A DNA stretch of 64,000 nt, taken from the NCBI GenBank assembly GCA_033026295.1, contig CM065186.1, positions 20,154,172 to 20,218,171 of the forward strand, written 5' to 3'. This stretch comes from Channa striata (lineage: Eukaryota; Chordata; Actinopteri; Anabantiformes; Channidae). Shown here piece after piece: positions 34,001-40,719 of the stretch. The position numbers were made by a program, and so were the translations under genes. A model generated the notes under the pieces. The model made no database searches, was not told the origin of the DNA, and was given only the letters and a program-made list of their open reading frames with translations. Within the stretch, counting starts at the first letter, position 1, and each line of letters opens with the position of its first letter.

Positions 34001-35213
34001 AGTGACACATGCTGGTGAAACAGTGATGTCTGTTTCTGAGAATAACTTCAAAACACAGCAGTAACAATAGTCTTAAAAGAGCAAAAAGGAAGGTAATTCT
34101 GGATACCAGGGCTTTAACCAAAATAATAGTATCTTATAGCAGTAACAAGCTAACACTATACTGAGTTAGTATAAAATATTTAGATCTGAGCTTAAACTGC
34201 TGATAGGATCCCACTAAATTACTGCATTACCCCACCTAAAGGCAAGTAGAAAATTACGAACTGTGCAGTTATTACTGGCGGGACCTAGTTGGTCCTAGTC
34301 AGCGGGAAGACTGGTTGAGGACAGAAAATTATGAAGTATGTGCTGTGTAAATATTCTAGTTTTTAGTCTGAAGACCCATTTCTTCTCACAGAAGTTTTAA
34401 ACTCGCTTAATGTTTACAAATGGTATCAGCGAGCGATGACATCACAACTGAGAGAGTCCTACAGTAACTACAGCTTTACTGAATGGTAGGGCTGTTTTAT
34501 AGTTATTTTACCTTCATTTTGCCCTGCGGGCTCTTAGTCTGCATTGGCCTGGCCTTTACCTCCATGTATTTAGTGCTTTTTATTGTTCATCCTTTTTCAT
34601 CTTTTAAACATATTTTTAAGGTAAAAAGTCAAAGTTCCTGGTTCAAACTTATTTGTTTTGGTTCAAGAACACAGGAAAGGCTAAGGGTTTCCTGGTAGCC
34701 TTTCTTTAGGTAATATCCACTCTCATTCAAGCAATTAATTTATCTGGAAATTATTTTACAGAGTGAATATGACATTTCATGACAGACAAGAGTTTGAACT
34801 ATGATCAATGAGGAATGTTTTACAAAACTGGACAGTTCACTAAATCAGAGATGTGTGAACAGTTTTTGTTTGTTTAGTTTTCACCTTTGTCGTGCCTCCT
34901 TTCTTTCAGGTATGTTTCCTCCAGCCCTTGCTCTGCTTGTGCTGCAAGGATAGCTGAATTGTTAAAGGCCTGGAAAAACATCAAGCTAAGCATCTTTGCT
35001 GCTCGGCTGTTGGAGTGGGAGGAAGCAGATGTCCAGGCTGGGCTGAAGGCTCTGCACACTGCTGGCTGCAAGCTGAGGGTGATGAAGCCTCTAGACTTTA
35101 CCTACACCTGGGACACATTTGTGGAGAATGAGGAACAACCTCTGAACCTGTGGGAGGACTGCAAAGAAAACTATGAGTATTACCATGAAAAACTGGCTGA
35201 CATTCTACAATAA
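6914..35213 (+). CDS. apobec2: APOBEC2 (AID/APOBEC family, zinc-dependent deaminase fold), three exons joined
   Basis: Joined exons 6914-7098, 31554-31778 and 34910-35213 give 714 nt, or 237 residues. Family knowledge: APOBEC2 is a muscle-enriched AID/APOBEC member with the deaminase fold. Catalytic editing activity has been hard to show, and chromatin-binding or transcriptional roles have been proposed. Sequence evidence: residues 1-50 are a charged, Glu/Lys/Asn-rich and probably disordered tail. The motif LPPFEIITG (54-62) marks the start of the fold, followed by FKFQFKNVEYSSG. The zinc-site motif is His114-Ala-Glu116, then Pro143-Cys144-x2-Cys147. The His-to-first-Cys spacing of 30 equals that of human APOBEC2 (His98 to Cys128). 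The C-terminus EKLADIL is also typical. The start has A at -3 and G at +4. Both introns are GT-AG, after phases 2 and 2. No stop or frameshift is seen. Fish have two paralogues (2a, 2b); I cannot tell which this is. Confidence 0.95.
7105..8970 (+). other. First part of apobec2 intron 1, no repeat recognised
   Basis: AT-rich intronic DNA. I see no transposon protein motif and no terminal repeat. A low-complexity T-rich tract lies around 8020-8080. Confidence 0.4.
8974..10317 (-). pseudogene. RTE-clade LINE, 5' half in antisense orientation (3'-truncated)
   Basis: On the minus strand the element starts at 10317 with the same 5' sequence as the copy at 27793 (AATCTAGCCACAGG). It then encodes the endonuclease start (DLRVGTLNVGTMTGKGRELADMMERR near 10060-9980; DVLCVQETRWKGSKARS near 9970-9900). 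After a gap with frameshifts and deletion (about 9900-9640) come the EN end (DYILCRQEYLR; RQHRMVVCKMTLVV) and the linker (DKDTWWWNEEVQNCIQRKRLAKRKWDV). It stops at ESVQRRWKEYFEE near 8974, before RT. It is very similar to the copy at 27793-30943, so it is fairly young. Retaining the 5' end while losing the 3' end is unusual for a LINE. Confidence 0.85.
10318..11565 (+). pseudogene. RTE-clade LINE, 3' half in sense orientation, heavily degraded
   Basis: This segment begins exactly where the antisense RTE segment ends, at GCAAAGGCC, corresponding to 29175 of the better copy. It can be followed through the linker (GTCCTGAAGACATAACTGTGGAGG near 10639), RT (TTTAGAGAAAGTGTATGACAG near 10860; TTGCAGGTAACATTGTGATGTG near 11114, the position of the FADD motif, here lost) and the C-terminal region (GGTTTGGACAAGTTCAGAGG near 11335; AGCTGCCAGGCAGG near 11396). 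It ends in an A-rich tail near 11560. Divergence and indels are far greater than in the adjoining antisense half. Confidence 0.8.
11566..12107 (+). other. Intron 1 spacer, nothing recognised
   Basis: No transposon motifs or terminal repeats seen. AT-rich intronic DNA between two LINE remnants. Confidence 0.35.
12108..13335 (+). pseudogene. Rex/L2-supergroup LINE, RT and 3' end fragment
   Basis: Starting mid-RT, the + strand reads YRANRSVDDAVNMALHF, then SSAF near 12195, then LNEPDTMCRCITDFLTDRGQFV near 12260-12320 and STGSPQGC near 12356. The YxDD region is damaged near 12440-12480. The C-terminal half follows (IAIIESILTSAITVWFTATTAKDK near 12750, then HPGHKLFQPLPSGKRL near 12930 and the KNSFFP block near 13010). 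The 3' end shows the CTGATTCTGATTCTG tail near 13315-13330. Frames shift repeatedly. It is 5'-truncated, as expected for a LINE. Confidence 0.75.
13336..14331 (+). other. Intron 1 spacer, nothing recognised
   Basis: About 1 kb of intronic sequence without recognisable transposon proteins or terminal repeats. Confidence 0.35.
14334..15939 (-). mobile_element. Tc1-like DNA transposon with long inverted repeats and TA target
   Basis: The ends are CAGTGGTGTGAAAAAGTG (left) and its inverse CACTTTTTCACACCACTG (right), flanked on both sides by TA (14332-14333 and 15940-15941), the Tc1/mariner target. The inverted repeats extend roughly 200 bases inward, with internal direct copies of the GTGTGAAAAAG-type motif (near 14527 and 15738), an IR/DR layout. 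The element is 1606 bp, close to the usual autonomous size. The transposase gene lies on the minus strand and is inactivated. It lies within apobec2 intron 1, antisense to the gene. Confidence 0.92.
14540..15558 (-). pseudogene. Tc1-like transposase, inactivated
   Basis: The start MPRSKDIQ at 15558 is followed by the paired-type helix-turn-helix (KGYKAISKAFGLQQTTVRAI, residues about 24-43) and the GRPR-like region SGGTTKMTPR. An in-frame stop ends the first open stretch at 15337. Beyond it the catalytic domain can still be read. The first acidic residue is in KTDETK and the second in QQDNDPKHT, with VMVWGCF between them, but the region of the third acidic residue is degraded beyond recognition and several stops interrupt it. 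DDE transposases of this group are about 340 residues, matching the span. It cannot encode an active enzyme. Confidence 0.85.
15942..16394 (+). other. Intron 1 spacer, nothing recognised
   Basis: AT-rich intronic DNA between the Tc1-like element and an L2 scrap. I see no motif. Confidence 0.35.
16395..16700 (-). pseudogene. L2-type LINE ORF2 C-terminal scrap
   Basis: Minus-strand translation reads SNFLKNFQLLTFKNGA, a run with a few substitutions to LPSVAFFHLLPIKSRREFKTPLLAYKA, then TYGSQNFQ. This matches the C-terminal region of the L2-type ORF2 seen at 40700-40259 (LVQNAAARLLTG; LASLHWLPIKCRIEFKTLLLTYKALNG). Degraded and short. Confidence 0.75.
16825..20090 (-). mobile_element. Near full-length Rex1/Babar-like LINE, antisense in apobec2 intron 1
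   Basis: About 3.27 kb on the minus strand. The 5' end carries an AAGATGGCGCC motif (20080-20070), and the ORF then runs through endonuclease, linker, RT and a short C-terminal domain. The 3' UTR ends in the common fish LINE tail (TTCCCCACTGTGGGATTAATAAAG) followed by a TCTTA/AAGAT pentamer repeat near 16820-16850. This is the best copy of the family here; relatives lie at 4440-5930 and 61745-62830. No clear target-site duplication was found. Confidence 0.85.
17006..20077 (-). pseudogene. Rex-like LINE ORF2: endonuclease plus reverse transcriptase, broken
   Basis: The endonuclease runs from 20077 to about 19022, with ESSLLCFTETWLNQDTPD as the EN motif near 19580 and DFNHARLPL near 19215. It contains an in-frame stop at 19391-19393 and a frameshift near 19085 within a G-rich run. 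The linker (VKIWTEEASEQLRDCF; KIRRYKDSYRKKLEHR) ends at a stop at 18543. RT follows from 18366, with one frameshift near 18190, and is then open for 399 residues to 17006. RT motifs include DPLQFAYRPGIGVDDA, FDFSSAFNTIQPSLL, STGAPQGTVLSPFLFTLY and the catalytic KFSDDTAFVG. RT is therefore largely intact, but the ORF is interrupted at least four times. Confidence 0.88.
20100..20400 (+). other. Spacer with short hairpin, nothing else recognised
   Basis: ATGGCAT and ATGCCAT (20089-20108) form a 7-bp stem around a 6-base loop just beyond the 5' end of the Rex-like LINE. Around 20290 a GTCACAACCTGGCT motif resembles the end of the Gypsy LTR at 37664, but the similarity does not continue. Confidence 0.25.
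20410..21093 (-). repeat. LTR-like repeat, copy A (matches the solo LTR at 44040-44689)
   Basis: From about 20490 to 21093 the sequence is highly similar to 44090-44689 in the same orientation: CAGACAACACAGAACTG, the GACTTTATTGA block, GCAGAGCGGGGTA, GGTCAGG...AATAATCCAAC, and the end GACCGTGACA. Read on the minus strand it begins TGTCACGGTCTC, as an LTR would, with a CACCTGTGCTCCC promoter-like region shortly after. The distal (left) edge is unclear, and I found no target duplication for this copy. Confidence 0.6.
21094..22079 (+). other. Intron 1 spacer, nothing recognised
   Basis: A minus-strand open frame of 66 codons (21768-21568) has no motif I recognise. It could be retroelement-derived, given that it lies between two LTR-like repeats, but nothing in it proves this. 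Confidence 0.3.
22080..24345 (+). repeat. Interspersed repeat family X, copy 2
   Basis: The longest continuous copy of the family also present at 1970-3900 and inverted at 52480-54360. Landmarks are GGGGCACCAGG (22116), ACAAACACAGAACCAG (near 22287), a GC-rich block with GGTACCGGTTCTTTTG (22660) and GCGAGGATCCGCTGTGGC (22725), TATTCAATAAA (22923), AAGCTTTCTTAAC (23113) and the AAACCACATCTGGC equivalent near 24232. At its right edge a polypurine-type tract (read on the minus strand AAGCAAGGGGGAGG, 24335-24348) precedes the block ending in AATAAACTTTCTTTAT. That fits a long LTR on the minus strand, but no canonical LTR ends were established. Confidence 0.55.
24321..24569 (-). pseudogene. Unrecognised open frame next to family X copy 2
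   Basis: Minus-strand ORF of 82 codons (MEVPQGKRKRGWRQS... QPPRGKQGGGRMTRQ), rich in Gly, Arg and Lys. Its last codons run through the purine-rich tract bordering family X copy 2. Around 52490-52560 the inverted copy 3 shows a decayed version of the same coding end, so this sequence travels with family X and may be the 3' end of a retroelement gene. I recognise no domain. Confidence 0.3.
24590..25640 (+). pseudogene. L2-type LINE ORF2 fragment (endonuclease end, linker, RT)
   Basis: The + strand reads GTPLIILGDLNTYLDKSQ and then DLDLVLIRK...LHLSDHFFI (EN C-terminus, catalytic SDH-type motif). A linker follows to about 25075. RT then starts near 25160 (FNQLSDFISQNNLLDVNQSGFKSGHSTESVVKFLQAA; LDLSSAF; GWLQSYLSGRTFKVSWQGCDS; TGVLQGSVPGPLLFSIYS). 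It stops before the YxDD motif, near 25640. Stops and frameshifts are frequent. The subgroup is the same as at 520-1260. Confidence 0.8.
25641..26050 (+). other. Intron 1 spacer, unclassified
   Basis: No coding motif. GC-rich islands (GGGGTGGGGTGG near 25823) interrupt AT-rich DNA. It may be part of an unrecognised repeat. Confidence 0.25.
26090..27530 (+). pseudogene. Degraded LINE (Rex/L2 supergroup) with endonuclease and RT remnants
   Basis: Recognisable islands are LLTNFIGKQAGSS-like sequence near 26120, an FTETWLDGTRPRH endonuclease motif near 26205, RT palm FVDYSSA near 27170, STGARRGCVLS near 27240 (cf. the STGAPQGCVLS of the family), and NVSKTKEFI near 27395 followed by the IKGSKSTYS region. 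The YxDD motif and much else are gone, and reading frames change often. It is older than the neighbouring RTE element. Confidence 0.65.
28090..30880 (+). pseudogene. RTE ORF2: endonuclease plus reverse transcriptase, broken
   Basis: The EN start (LDLRVGTLNV near 28098) contains a frameshift near 28130 and two stop codons replacing Trp and Arg codons near 28206 and 28277. It is open from 28290 (GADFNGHVGEGNRGDEE; TQVDYILCRRGHL) to about 29110, where a frameshift follows LAKRKWDV. A second open stretch, 29102-30346, carries the linker, RT (SGKAVGPDDIPVEVWKCLG; NYRGIKLMSHTMKLWERVVE; FVDLEKAYDRVPREELW; GLHQGSALSPFLFAMLMD; catalytic MMFADDIVICSE) and thumb. A third, 30324-30788, carries the C-terminal region (HEFKYLGSTVQSDGG; FRWFGHVQRRDSEYIGRRML). 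RT motifs are all intact, so this is a recently dead copy. Confidence 0.9.
30925..30939 (+). repeat. TAG trinucleotide microsatellite, tail of the RTE element
   Basis: Five TAG units directly after the RTE 3' end. Its position identifies it as the retrotransposition tail and not an independent microsatellite. Confidence 0.8.
31554..31778 (+). CDS. apobec2: apobec2 coding exon 2
   Basis: 225 nt encoding the last base of Gly62 through the first two bases of Trp137. The acceptor is TTTTCAACAG at 31544-31553 and the donor is GTATAT at 31779-31784. It carries the core beta strands (FKFQFKNVEYSSGRNKTFLCYLV) and the zinc ligand and proton-shuttle motif HAEEAFF (His114, Glu116), preceded by RGYLEDEH. 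The sequence is more conserved than exon 1 and free of stops. Confidence 0.95.
31785..32160 (+). other. Intron 2, first part, nothing recognised
   Basis: AT-rich intronic DNA with no transposon motif. Confidence 0.35.
32165..32840 (-). pseudogene. LINE endonuclease fragment in apobec2 intron 2
   Basis: Minus-strand translation gives KGGGLGVYINKVSYWCHTGC (cf. the KGGGLAVFVNNRW of the Rex-like copy at 19500) and then, after a frameshift, VGLRPYYVPRELSNAILIAVFIP (cf. VRPYYLPWEFSHVLAVTVYVP at 19370). It is therefore the EN domain of a Rex/L2-supergroup LINE, without RT or 3' end. The 5' side decays near 32840. Confidence 0.75.
32841..34900 (+). other. Intron 2, main part, nothing recognised
   Basis: About 2 kb of AT-rich intronic DNA. 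I looked for transposon proteins, terminal repeats and extra exons and saw none. A pyrimidine tract (CCTTTGTCGTGCCTCCTTTCTTTCAG) leads into exon 3. Confidence 0.4.
34910..35213 (+). CDS. apobec2: apobec2 coding exon 3 and stop
   Basis: 304 nt. The first base completes Trp137, and the exon encodes residues 138-237 and a TAA stop at 35211-35213. It begins YVSSSPCSAC, with the two cysteine zinc ligands (Cys144, Cys147), followed by the family-specific RLLEWEEADVQAGLK helix, GCKLRVMKPLDFTYTW and the C-terminal WEDCKENYEYYHEKLADILQ. Together with His114 this completes the zinc site. There is no truncation. Confidence 0.95.
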
Positions 35214-35218
35214 ACACA

Positions 35219-35397
35219 GTAAGTATTGTAGGAAAAAATGATTTCCTACAATTTTCAAAAAAAGGTGCACTAATTATCACAACATCATTTTCCATCTAAT
35301 GGTTTGATAAATAAATCTATCTTAAAATTGCATTATTTTCTTGCTTAATCTCTCAAAAGTGTATTTGTGAATATGATCTCTTTGGTTCTCTTTACAG
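35219..35397 (+). promoter_or_regulatory. Possible 3'UTR intron and polyadenylation signal of apobec2
   Basis: Six bases after the stop the sequence reads CACAGTAAGT, a strong donor (GTAAGT at 35219-35224). Downstream, TTTGGTTCTCTTTACAG ends at 35397 as a good acceptor. A 179-nt intron would result, with the stop within 55 nt of the junction, so nonsense-mediated decay would not be expected. Inside that interval an AATAAA at 35310-35315 could instead end an unspliced transcript. These are alternative 3' ends; sequence cannot choose between them. Confidence 0.35.
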
Positions 35398-35539
35398 AGA
35401 TGGGAAATGCAGCTCTTTGTAGTGAGATACATTATTCAGCAATAGGAACCAGCAGTTTTGACTCTTAAACTGCTCTTCAATTAGTGCCACATCTGGCTTA
35501 AATAATTCACCCAAATTTAGCAATGGTCTGACATTTGCT

Positions 35540-36080
35540 TGCTCTCCGTCTCGTGTTCTCTCCCACTCTATTTCTCCAACTTTGCTTCCTGTTTCCCAAC
35601 TCTTATTTTTAATTTGCAGTTCCCCTGTTTCCATTTCTTGTCATATAGTATTTCAACCACTTCACACATCTAATCAGTCACAATTATTTTCACCTGTGCC
35701 CCACTCTACAGTATTTATACCCACAGCTAGACTGACTCATTGGAAGCTCTTTGTTCTTGCTGTTTGTACAGTCCCTGGTTTCATTTTGTGGACTCTGTCT
35801 CTGATTATTTTGTCTAGAGTTTGGTTTGTTTTGTTCACATTCTGTCTTTTAGTCAATTTCTGTGAGCACAGTTTTGGTTTGCAGGTAATCTGTTTTTAGT
35901 TTGTTTTGAAATGTGTATACATTTCCCTAGTTTATATATTTGCGTTGATGTTTAGATTCTTCACTTCGTACAGGATCCTGAAGTTATTATTTCAATTCTT
36001 GTAAGCCCACTTTTTGGTTAATAAGCCTTGTCCTAGTTAATTTCCCTCATATTCTGTATTAATGCTAAATCTAAAGTCTT
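35540..36080 (+). repeat. LTR-like T-rich repeat downstream of apobec2
   Basis: Has the internal order of a fish LTR: CACCTGTGCCCCACTC (35692), a TATA-like TATTTATAC about 20 bases on (35711), then a TTTGTTCTTGCTGTTTGTACAG segment, a long T/G-rich stretch and GGTTAATAAGCC near 36017. 58650-59220 has a comparable CACCTGT...TTTATAAGAG core. Ends and target duplications were not defined, so this is a guess at class. Confidence 0.3.
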
Positions 36081-36294
36081 AACATGAACCAAAATGGAGA
36101 AGCTAATTTCCAGTTCAGGTTGTTCTGTTTGCTTCTTGTTTAATACCTATTTTGTGTCTATGCATTACATTGTGTTGACATTTACTTTAGCCTTCTGTAA
36201 TCACATCAGTCCAGCGTTAGTCTTTTTTTCCTCATATTTATTATTAAAATTAAATTTCTTTGCAACACTGCGTCTTGTCATTTTTTTTTATAAT

Positions 36295-36600
36295 CACATT
36301 CACTCACTTGCCACTTTATTAGGTACAGCTGTACAATGGTAAATTGTCTGCACTTGTATAGCACTTTTCCACCTATTGGTACTCAAAGCATTCTATATTG
36401 TTTATCATTTGCCTATTCACATTCCCAATCACTGGAAGGAGCTAAATTTTTTCAGTGTCTTTCCCAAGGACACTGTAACATGTCACTGGAGCCTAGGATT
36501 GAACCAACAACCTTGGCAGTAGCCGATAACAGGTCTACCTCCCTCGCCACAGCACCATCTAATGCAATCCAATGCAGCTGCAATAAACAAATTTTTCACT
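36295..36600 (+). repeat. Short interspersed repeat fragments
   Basis: CACTTGCCACTTTATTAGGTACA (36306-36328) is a terminal motif common to a fish repeat. It is followed by TTGCACTTGTATAGCACTTTTCCACC-type sequence (36347-36374) and a GGATTGAACCAACAACCTT stretch (36495). The last resembles a stretch often seen in fish non-autonomous repeats. A further TAAATGGTAAATGGT piece lies at 36856. I cannot name the family. Confidence 0.35.
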
Positions 36601-37271
36601 TTTCTGACAGTTTGAACTTAAACTGATAGAACATTGTAAAAGAAAAATCACAGTAGAGCTGCTGTATGGGACTACAATTGATTACTTATTTTTTATTAGG
36701 ACTGTATTATTACAGAATACAGTAACCAGTAATTGTATATTTATTACTGTAGTTCACCAGCCACTTGTTCCTTTTCCAGGACCTTCAAAATTGTTGTGTT
36801 AGGTATGTCCAATGTCTTCTCTCCTCACATTTTGACTGGCTTGGCTTGCCATTGGTAAATGGTAAATGGTCTGTAGTGCAGATAGCTGTTCCCCTGCCGA
36901 TGCACTTGGGAACTCAGTCGGGAGTCAAGACCGGAGTCCGGAACGGGCAGTATTCACTCAGAGAACAACCATAGTTGTACCTAGCAGATGATTTATAGTG
37001 CAAATGTAAATATTTTTACAACATTCTTAAACCTGCATTACAAAAAATATAAACCATGTACAAAAAAGTGCAATATGCAATCCACTACAACAATGACTTA
37101 ACAATCAATGTGTCATAATAGTTAATGGAAATGGTTTATAACCTCCCAGTGACTTAAATGGCAAAACCTGCCTTCTTGCAAAAATTTTAACCAAATAAAT
37201 TAAACAGAGTGCAAAATGTAAGACATTCAACAATGACTTACAATATAAATAACTTGGAAATGGTCAGTGTC

Positions 37272-37645
37272 TTAAATGCCAAAAGCCAAATGCATGGCCT
37301 TCTTGCTGGCAAAATCCTCAATCAAATCGTTAAATTCTAATCTTAAAGCCAGCTGACTTTCAATGGACAGTATAGCAAGGCTGTTCAACCTTTCCTGAGA
37401 CATGGTTGATCTCAAGTAACTTTTTATCAGTTTAAGCTTGCTAAATATCCCCTATCCACTGGCAACGGTGACAGGAAGAGTGCAAAAGATCCTCAGGGCA
37501 ATCCACACCTCTCCAAAAATGCTCTGGAGTTGCATTTTATGAATTGCTCTTAGGAGAGCAAGAGGAGAACAAGCAGATGGGAAAGTAGCTGAAATGGCAT
37601 TCAGATGTCTGGTTTCATCCTCAAACTGAGGTGTGAGGTCTCTAG
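37272..37645 (-). pseudogene. hAT transposase C-terminal fragment
   Basis: Reading the minus strand from 37645: DLTPQFEDETRHLNAISATF, then LLRAIHKMQLQSIFGEVW, ALRIFCTLPVTVASG, a stop, and FSKLKLIKSYLRSTMSQERLNSLAILSIESQLA, ending at TAA 37272-37274. This is the hAT C-terminal dimerisation region, in which the segment around SF-SKLK...YLRSTM-ER is the conserved core. One internal stop (near 37453) and the missing N-terminal and catalytic parts make it a remnant. Confidence 0.8.
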
Positions 37646-37663
37646 TCTACTTTTTTTGAGTGG

Positions 37664-38026
37664 TGTCACAACCTGGCTCAAAGGCAGGACAAATTCAAGA
37701 GGACCACACATGATATTTCAACATAATTTAACTTAAAACATAACTAAAAAATAACTAAAATAAAATACAACCTGTAAATGTCTGTAACATCATTAGTGTG
37801 GTGTATGTATGGATGGGTGCCATATTAACCAAGATAAAACATAAAACAACAAAACAACTTAAACCAAATAACAAACCAGGTGCCCAGGAAGAGAGAGACA
37901 AAATGGCTGAATCCACCAGCCTAAATAGCTGGAGGAGGAGTCAAAACAATTACAACATCTTGCCAGCGAAAGTCCAAGGACTGCCCACACAAGACAGCCC
38001 AGACAGGAAGTAAAAAGGCTGTCACA
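37664..38026 (-). repeat. Gypsy 3' LTR (363 bp)
   Basis: Read on the minus strand the unit begins TGTGACAGCC at 38026 and ends GGTTGTGACA at 37664, so it has TG...CA ends. The sequence just before it on the minus strand (38037-38027) is AAGGTGGAGGG, a polypurine tract, as required immediately upstream of a 3' LTR. RNase H of the same element lies further upstream on the same strand. A TATA-like CTATTTAGG lies near 37923-37931. Confidence 0.75.
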
Positions 38027-39698
38027 CCCTCCACCTTGACAACAGAGTTCGACACTTAATTCTGAAAGAAAAAAATATATAGTTAAATGTTCAAACATAA
38101 AAAACTGTTTTATCTCTACAGAAAATCAGTCCAGTTCAACACTGAATATTACAGTTTGAATACAACCTCTGGTGATTTAACCTACTTACAGCCAATCATC
38201 ATTCCGAGTACCTCAACCAACTTAAAGGACGCAAATCAATTCAGGAGCACAAAACTTTAATCTTGTGCTAAATATAGTACAGATTTGGACGAACTGTTTA
38301 TGGTAATGAAACACGGGAAAGAGCATCAGCAACCAGATTTTCAGTGCCCCTAATGTGCCGAATGTCTAAGTGATAATGTTGCAAAAACAATGCCCATCTC
38401 ATTAATCACTGATTTGGATTCTGCAGCAAATGTTAAAATGTCAGCGGATTGTGATCTGTATTAACAATAATAGGAGAACCTGAACAGAGATAAACATTAA
38501 AGTGTTGAAGAGCCCAGATAATAGCAAGAGCCTCCTTCTCTATGACAGAATAGTTTAGCTGATATGGCTTAAACTTTCTTGAAAAGAAACTGACTGGCCG
38601 AGCAACACCATTTACATCTTGTTGCAACAAAACCGCTCCAGAACCCACATTGCTGGCATCCACCTGGAGTTCAAAAGGCAGTGCAGCCCTGTAATCCTGA
38701 AACAACCTTGTTCATCAACCGTTGAAAGGTTTCAGGTGCATTGCGTAACCCGAACGGCATAACCGTATAACTATATGAACCTGACGTTGTAACAAAAGAA
38801 CAAATCTCCGTTGCCCTTTTAGTAAGCGGCACCTGCCAATAACCTTTAAGCAGGTCAACTTTATTTACATATTTAGCTGTCCCTACCTGATCTTCCATCC
38901 TAGGGAGGGGATAAGAATCTGGTTTTGTAAGTGCAATAACTTTACGAAAATTGGTACAAGGCCTAAAACTTGTGTTTGGCTTTTGCACAAGCAACATGGG
39001 GAAGACCAAGGAGAAGAGGAATGTTTTGCCAAACCATTCTCTAACATGTATGAGACTTCAGATTCCAGAATTTTTTGTTTTTCAAGTGACATACGACAAA
39101 CACGTTGTTGTAATTGGTTGAGAGTCACCGACATCCACATCGTGCTCAGTCAAATGAGTGCAACATGCAATGTCTGAAACCAATGATGGATACTTAATAA
39201 TCTCAACTAACTGTTTTTGCTGAAATTCATCCAAATGAACCAACCCTCTCCCTATATTATCCAAAACATCATAATTCCTTAGTCGAGGCTGCAGCACTCC
39301 ATCACCCGCCAGCACAACTTCCCCCTTCTCAAGTGCTATCCCCATATAAAGAGCTATAGAACCCCCAGTGACAAGAAGTGCAGGATTACCTAGACCCTCT
39401 TCCCAATCCAACTTGAGTTCCGTACAATGAGCACGCATTAATGATTTCATATGTTGTTGAAAACGTTCGAGTGATCCTTGACTTTGAGGATGATAAACAG
39501 AAGACTTCTGATGTTTAACACGCAACTGCTTTAAAACCTGAAAAAACAACCTAAATGTAAAATTTGACCCCTGGTGACTCACCCAATTATTTTAGGAACC
39601 CCAAACACAGAGATGAACTGAGTAAGAGCGTTAACACCTGACCGTGCATTAATAGAATGCAACGGATATGCAGCTGGGTATCTCGTCACTTGACACAT
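38027..39698 (-). pseudogene. Gypsy-type retrotransposon internal region, rearranged and dead
   Basis: Minus-strand order is integrase core (39697-39410: YPAAYPLHSINARSG; QFISVFGVPKII; GSNFTFRLFFQVLKQL; HPQSQGSLERF), then the protease-RT spacer and RT (39150-38680: SYMLENGLAKHSSSPWSSP; FRPCTNFRKV; DLLKGYWQVPL; YTVMPFGLRNAPETFQRLM), then RNase H (38705-38300: LQVDASNVGSGAVLLQ; VIEKEALAIIWALQHF; TDHNPLTF). The normal Gypsy order places integrase last, so sequence is rearranged or joined from two copies. RT frameshifts near 39005, and the YxDD segment is deleted between about 38690 and 38670. The integrase Asp of the DQGSNF motif is His. No 5' LTR was found; an L2 tail abuts at 39699. Confidence 0.85.
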
Positions 39699-39704
39699 TA
39701 CTCA

Positions 39705-40255
39705 ATTCAACTTTATTTATATAGCGCCAATTTATAATTTTACATCTCAAGACACTTTATATTATAAAGGCAAGGCTATCCAAACATTTAAAGAAAACCC
39801 AACAAATTCCCCTTAAGCAAACCATAGGCAACAGTGGAGAGGAAAAACTCCCTTTAACAGAAAAAACCTCCAGTGGAACCAAGCTCAGGGTGGGCGGACA
39901 TCTGCCTTGACCGGTTAGGCTGAGTGGAAAGTGGAGAGAGAAAACAACAGACCAACAAAAGAAACAAGAAAACATTGAGCAGGTTAATAGGACCAGAAGC
40001 TGTGCACTGGAGGACACACAGCGCCAAATCTGGGGACACCTGAAGACAGGGACAGAGAGACGGGGACAGAGAGGGAGAAAGACGACTACGGGACCAAGAA
40101 GATACAGAGTTAATGTCATACAGTGGTGACATTATAGATGTGGGGTGAGAAAAGAGGTAAGGTGCTCAGTGCAGAGTCCCCCAGCAGTCTGAGCCTATAG
40201 AAACATGACTATAACAAACTATAAGCTTTATCGAAGAGGAAGGTTTTGAGCCTAG
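39705..40255 (-). repeat. L2 3' UTR
   Basis: Contains the L2 tail block: the reverse of TCCAGTGGAACCAAGCTCAGG (39870), the AAACTCCCTTTAAC motif and the terminal TAAATTGGCGCTATATAAATAAAG. Matches the other L2 tails in the window and follows the ORF2 end at 40259. Confidence 0.85.
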
Positions 40256-40258
40256 TCT

Positions 40259-40700
40259 TTAAAATAGAGAGGGTGTCTGCTTCCCGAATCTGGACTGAGA
40301 GCTGGTTCCACAGGAGAGGAGCTTGATAGCTAAAGGCTCTGCCTCCCATTCTATTTTTGGAAATTCTGGGAACCACAAGTAGGCCTGCATTTTGGGACCA
40401 AAGTGGTCTAGTAGGATGATATGGTTTAGATATGACGGTTGACCGTTTAGAGCTTTATAGGTAAGAAGAAGGGTTTTAAATTCTATTCTACATTTAATAG
40501 GAAGCCAATGGAGAGAAGCTAATGAAAGTGAAATATGATCTCTCTTACCAATCCCAGTCAGTAATCTTGCTGCAGCATTTTGGACTAATTGGAGGCTTTT
40601 TAGACAGTTACTGGGGCAGCCTGAAAGTAGAGAATTACAGTAGTCCAATCTAATCTGCTTTAAATTGCGTGTTTGCGAGCTATACCATGGAGATCGCCTG
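40259..40700 (-). pseudogene. L2 ORF2 C-terminal region
   Basis: Encodes DYCNSLLSGCPSNCLKSLQLVQNAAARLLTG, ISLSLASLHWLPIKCRIEFKTLLLTYKALNG, and a GPKMQAYLWFPEFPKIEWEAE segment. This is the conserved post-RT region of L2-type ORF2. It is joined upstream to linker sequence (RRSPWYSSQTRNLK), so about the entire RT is missing. The same linker continues normally in the copy at 56068 (RRSPWYSSQTPNLKRASRKLERKW), which fixes the deletion boundary. Confidence 0.85.
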
Positions 40701-40719
40701 TTCAGATTTACTGCCTTCT

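Noticed and set aside
37859..38098. Minus-strand open frame at 37.9-38.1 kb
   Set aside because: It is a chance translation of the Gypsy 3' LTR and polypurine tract.
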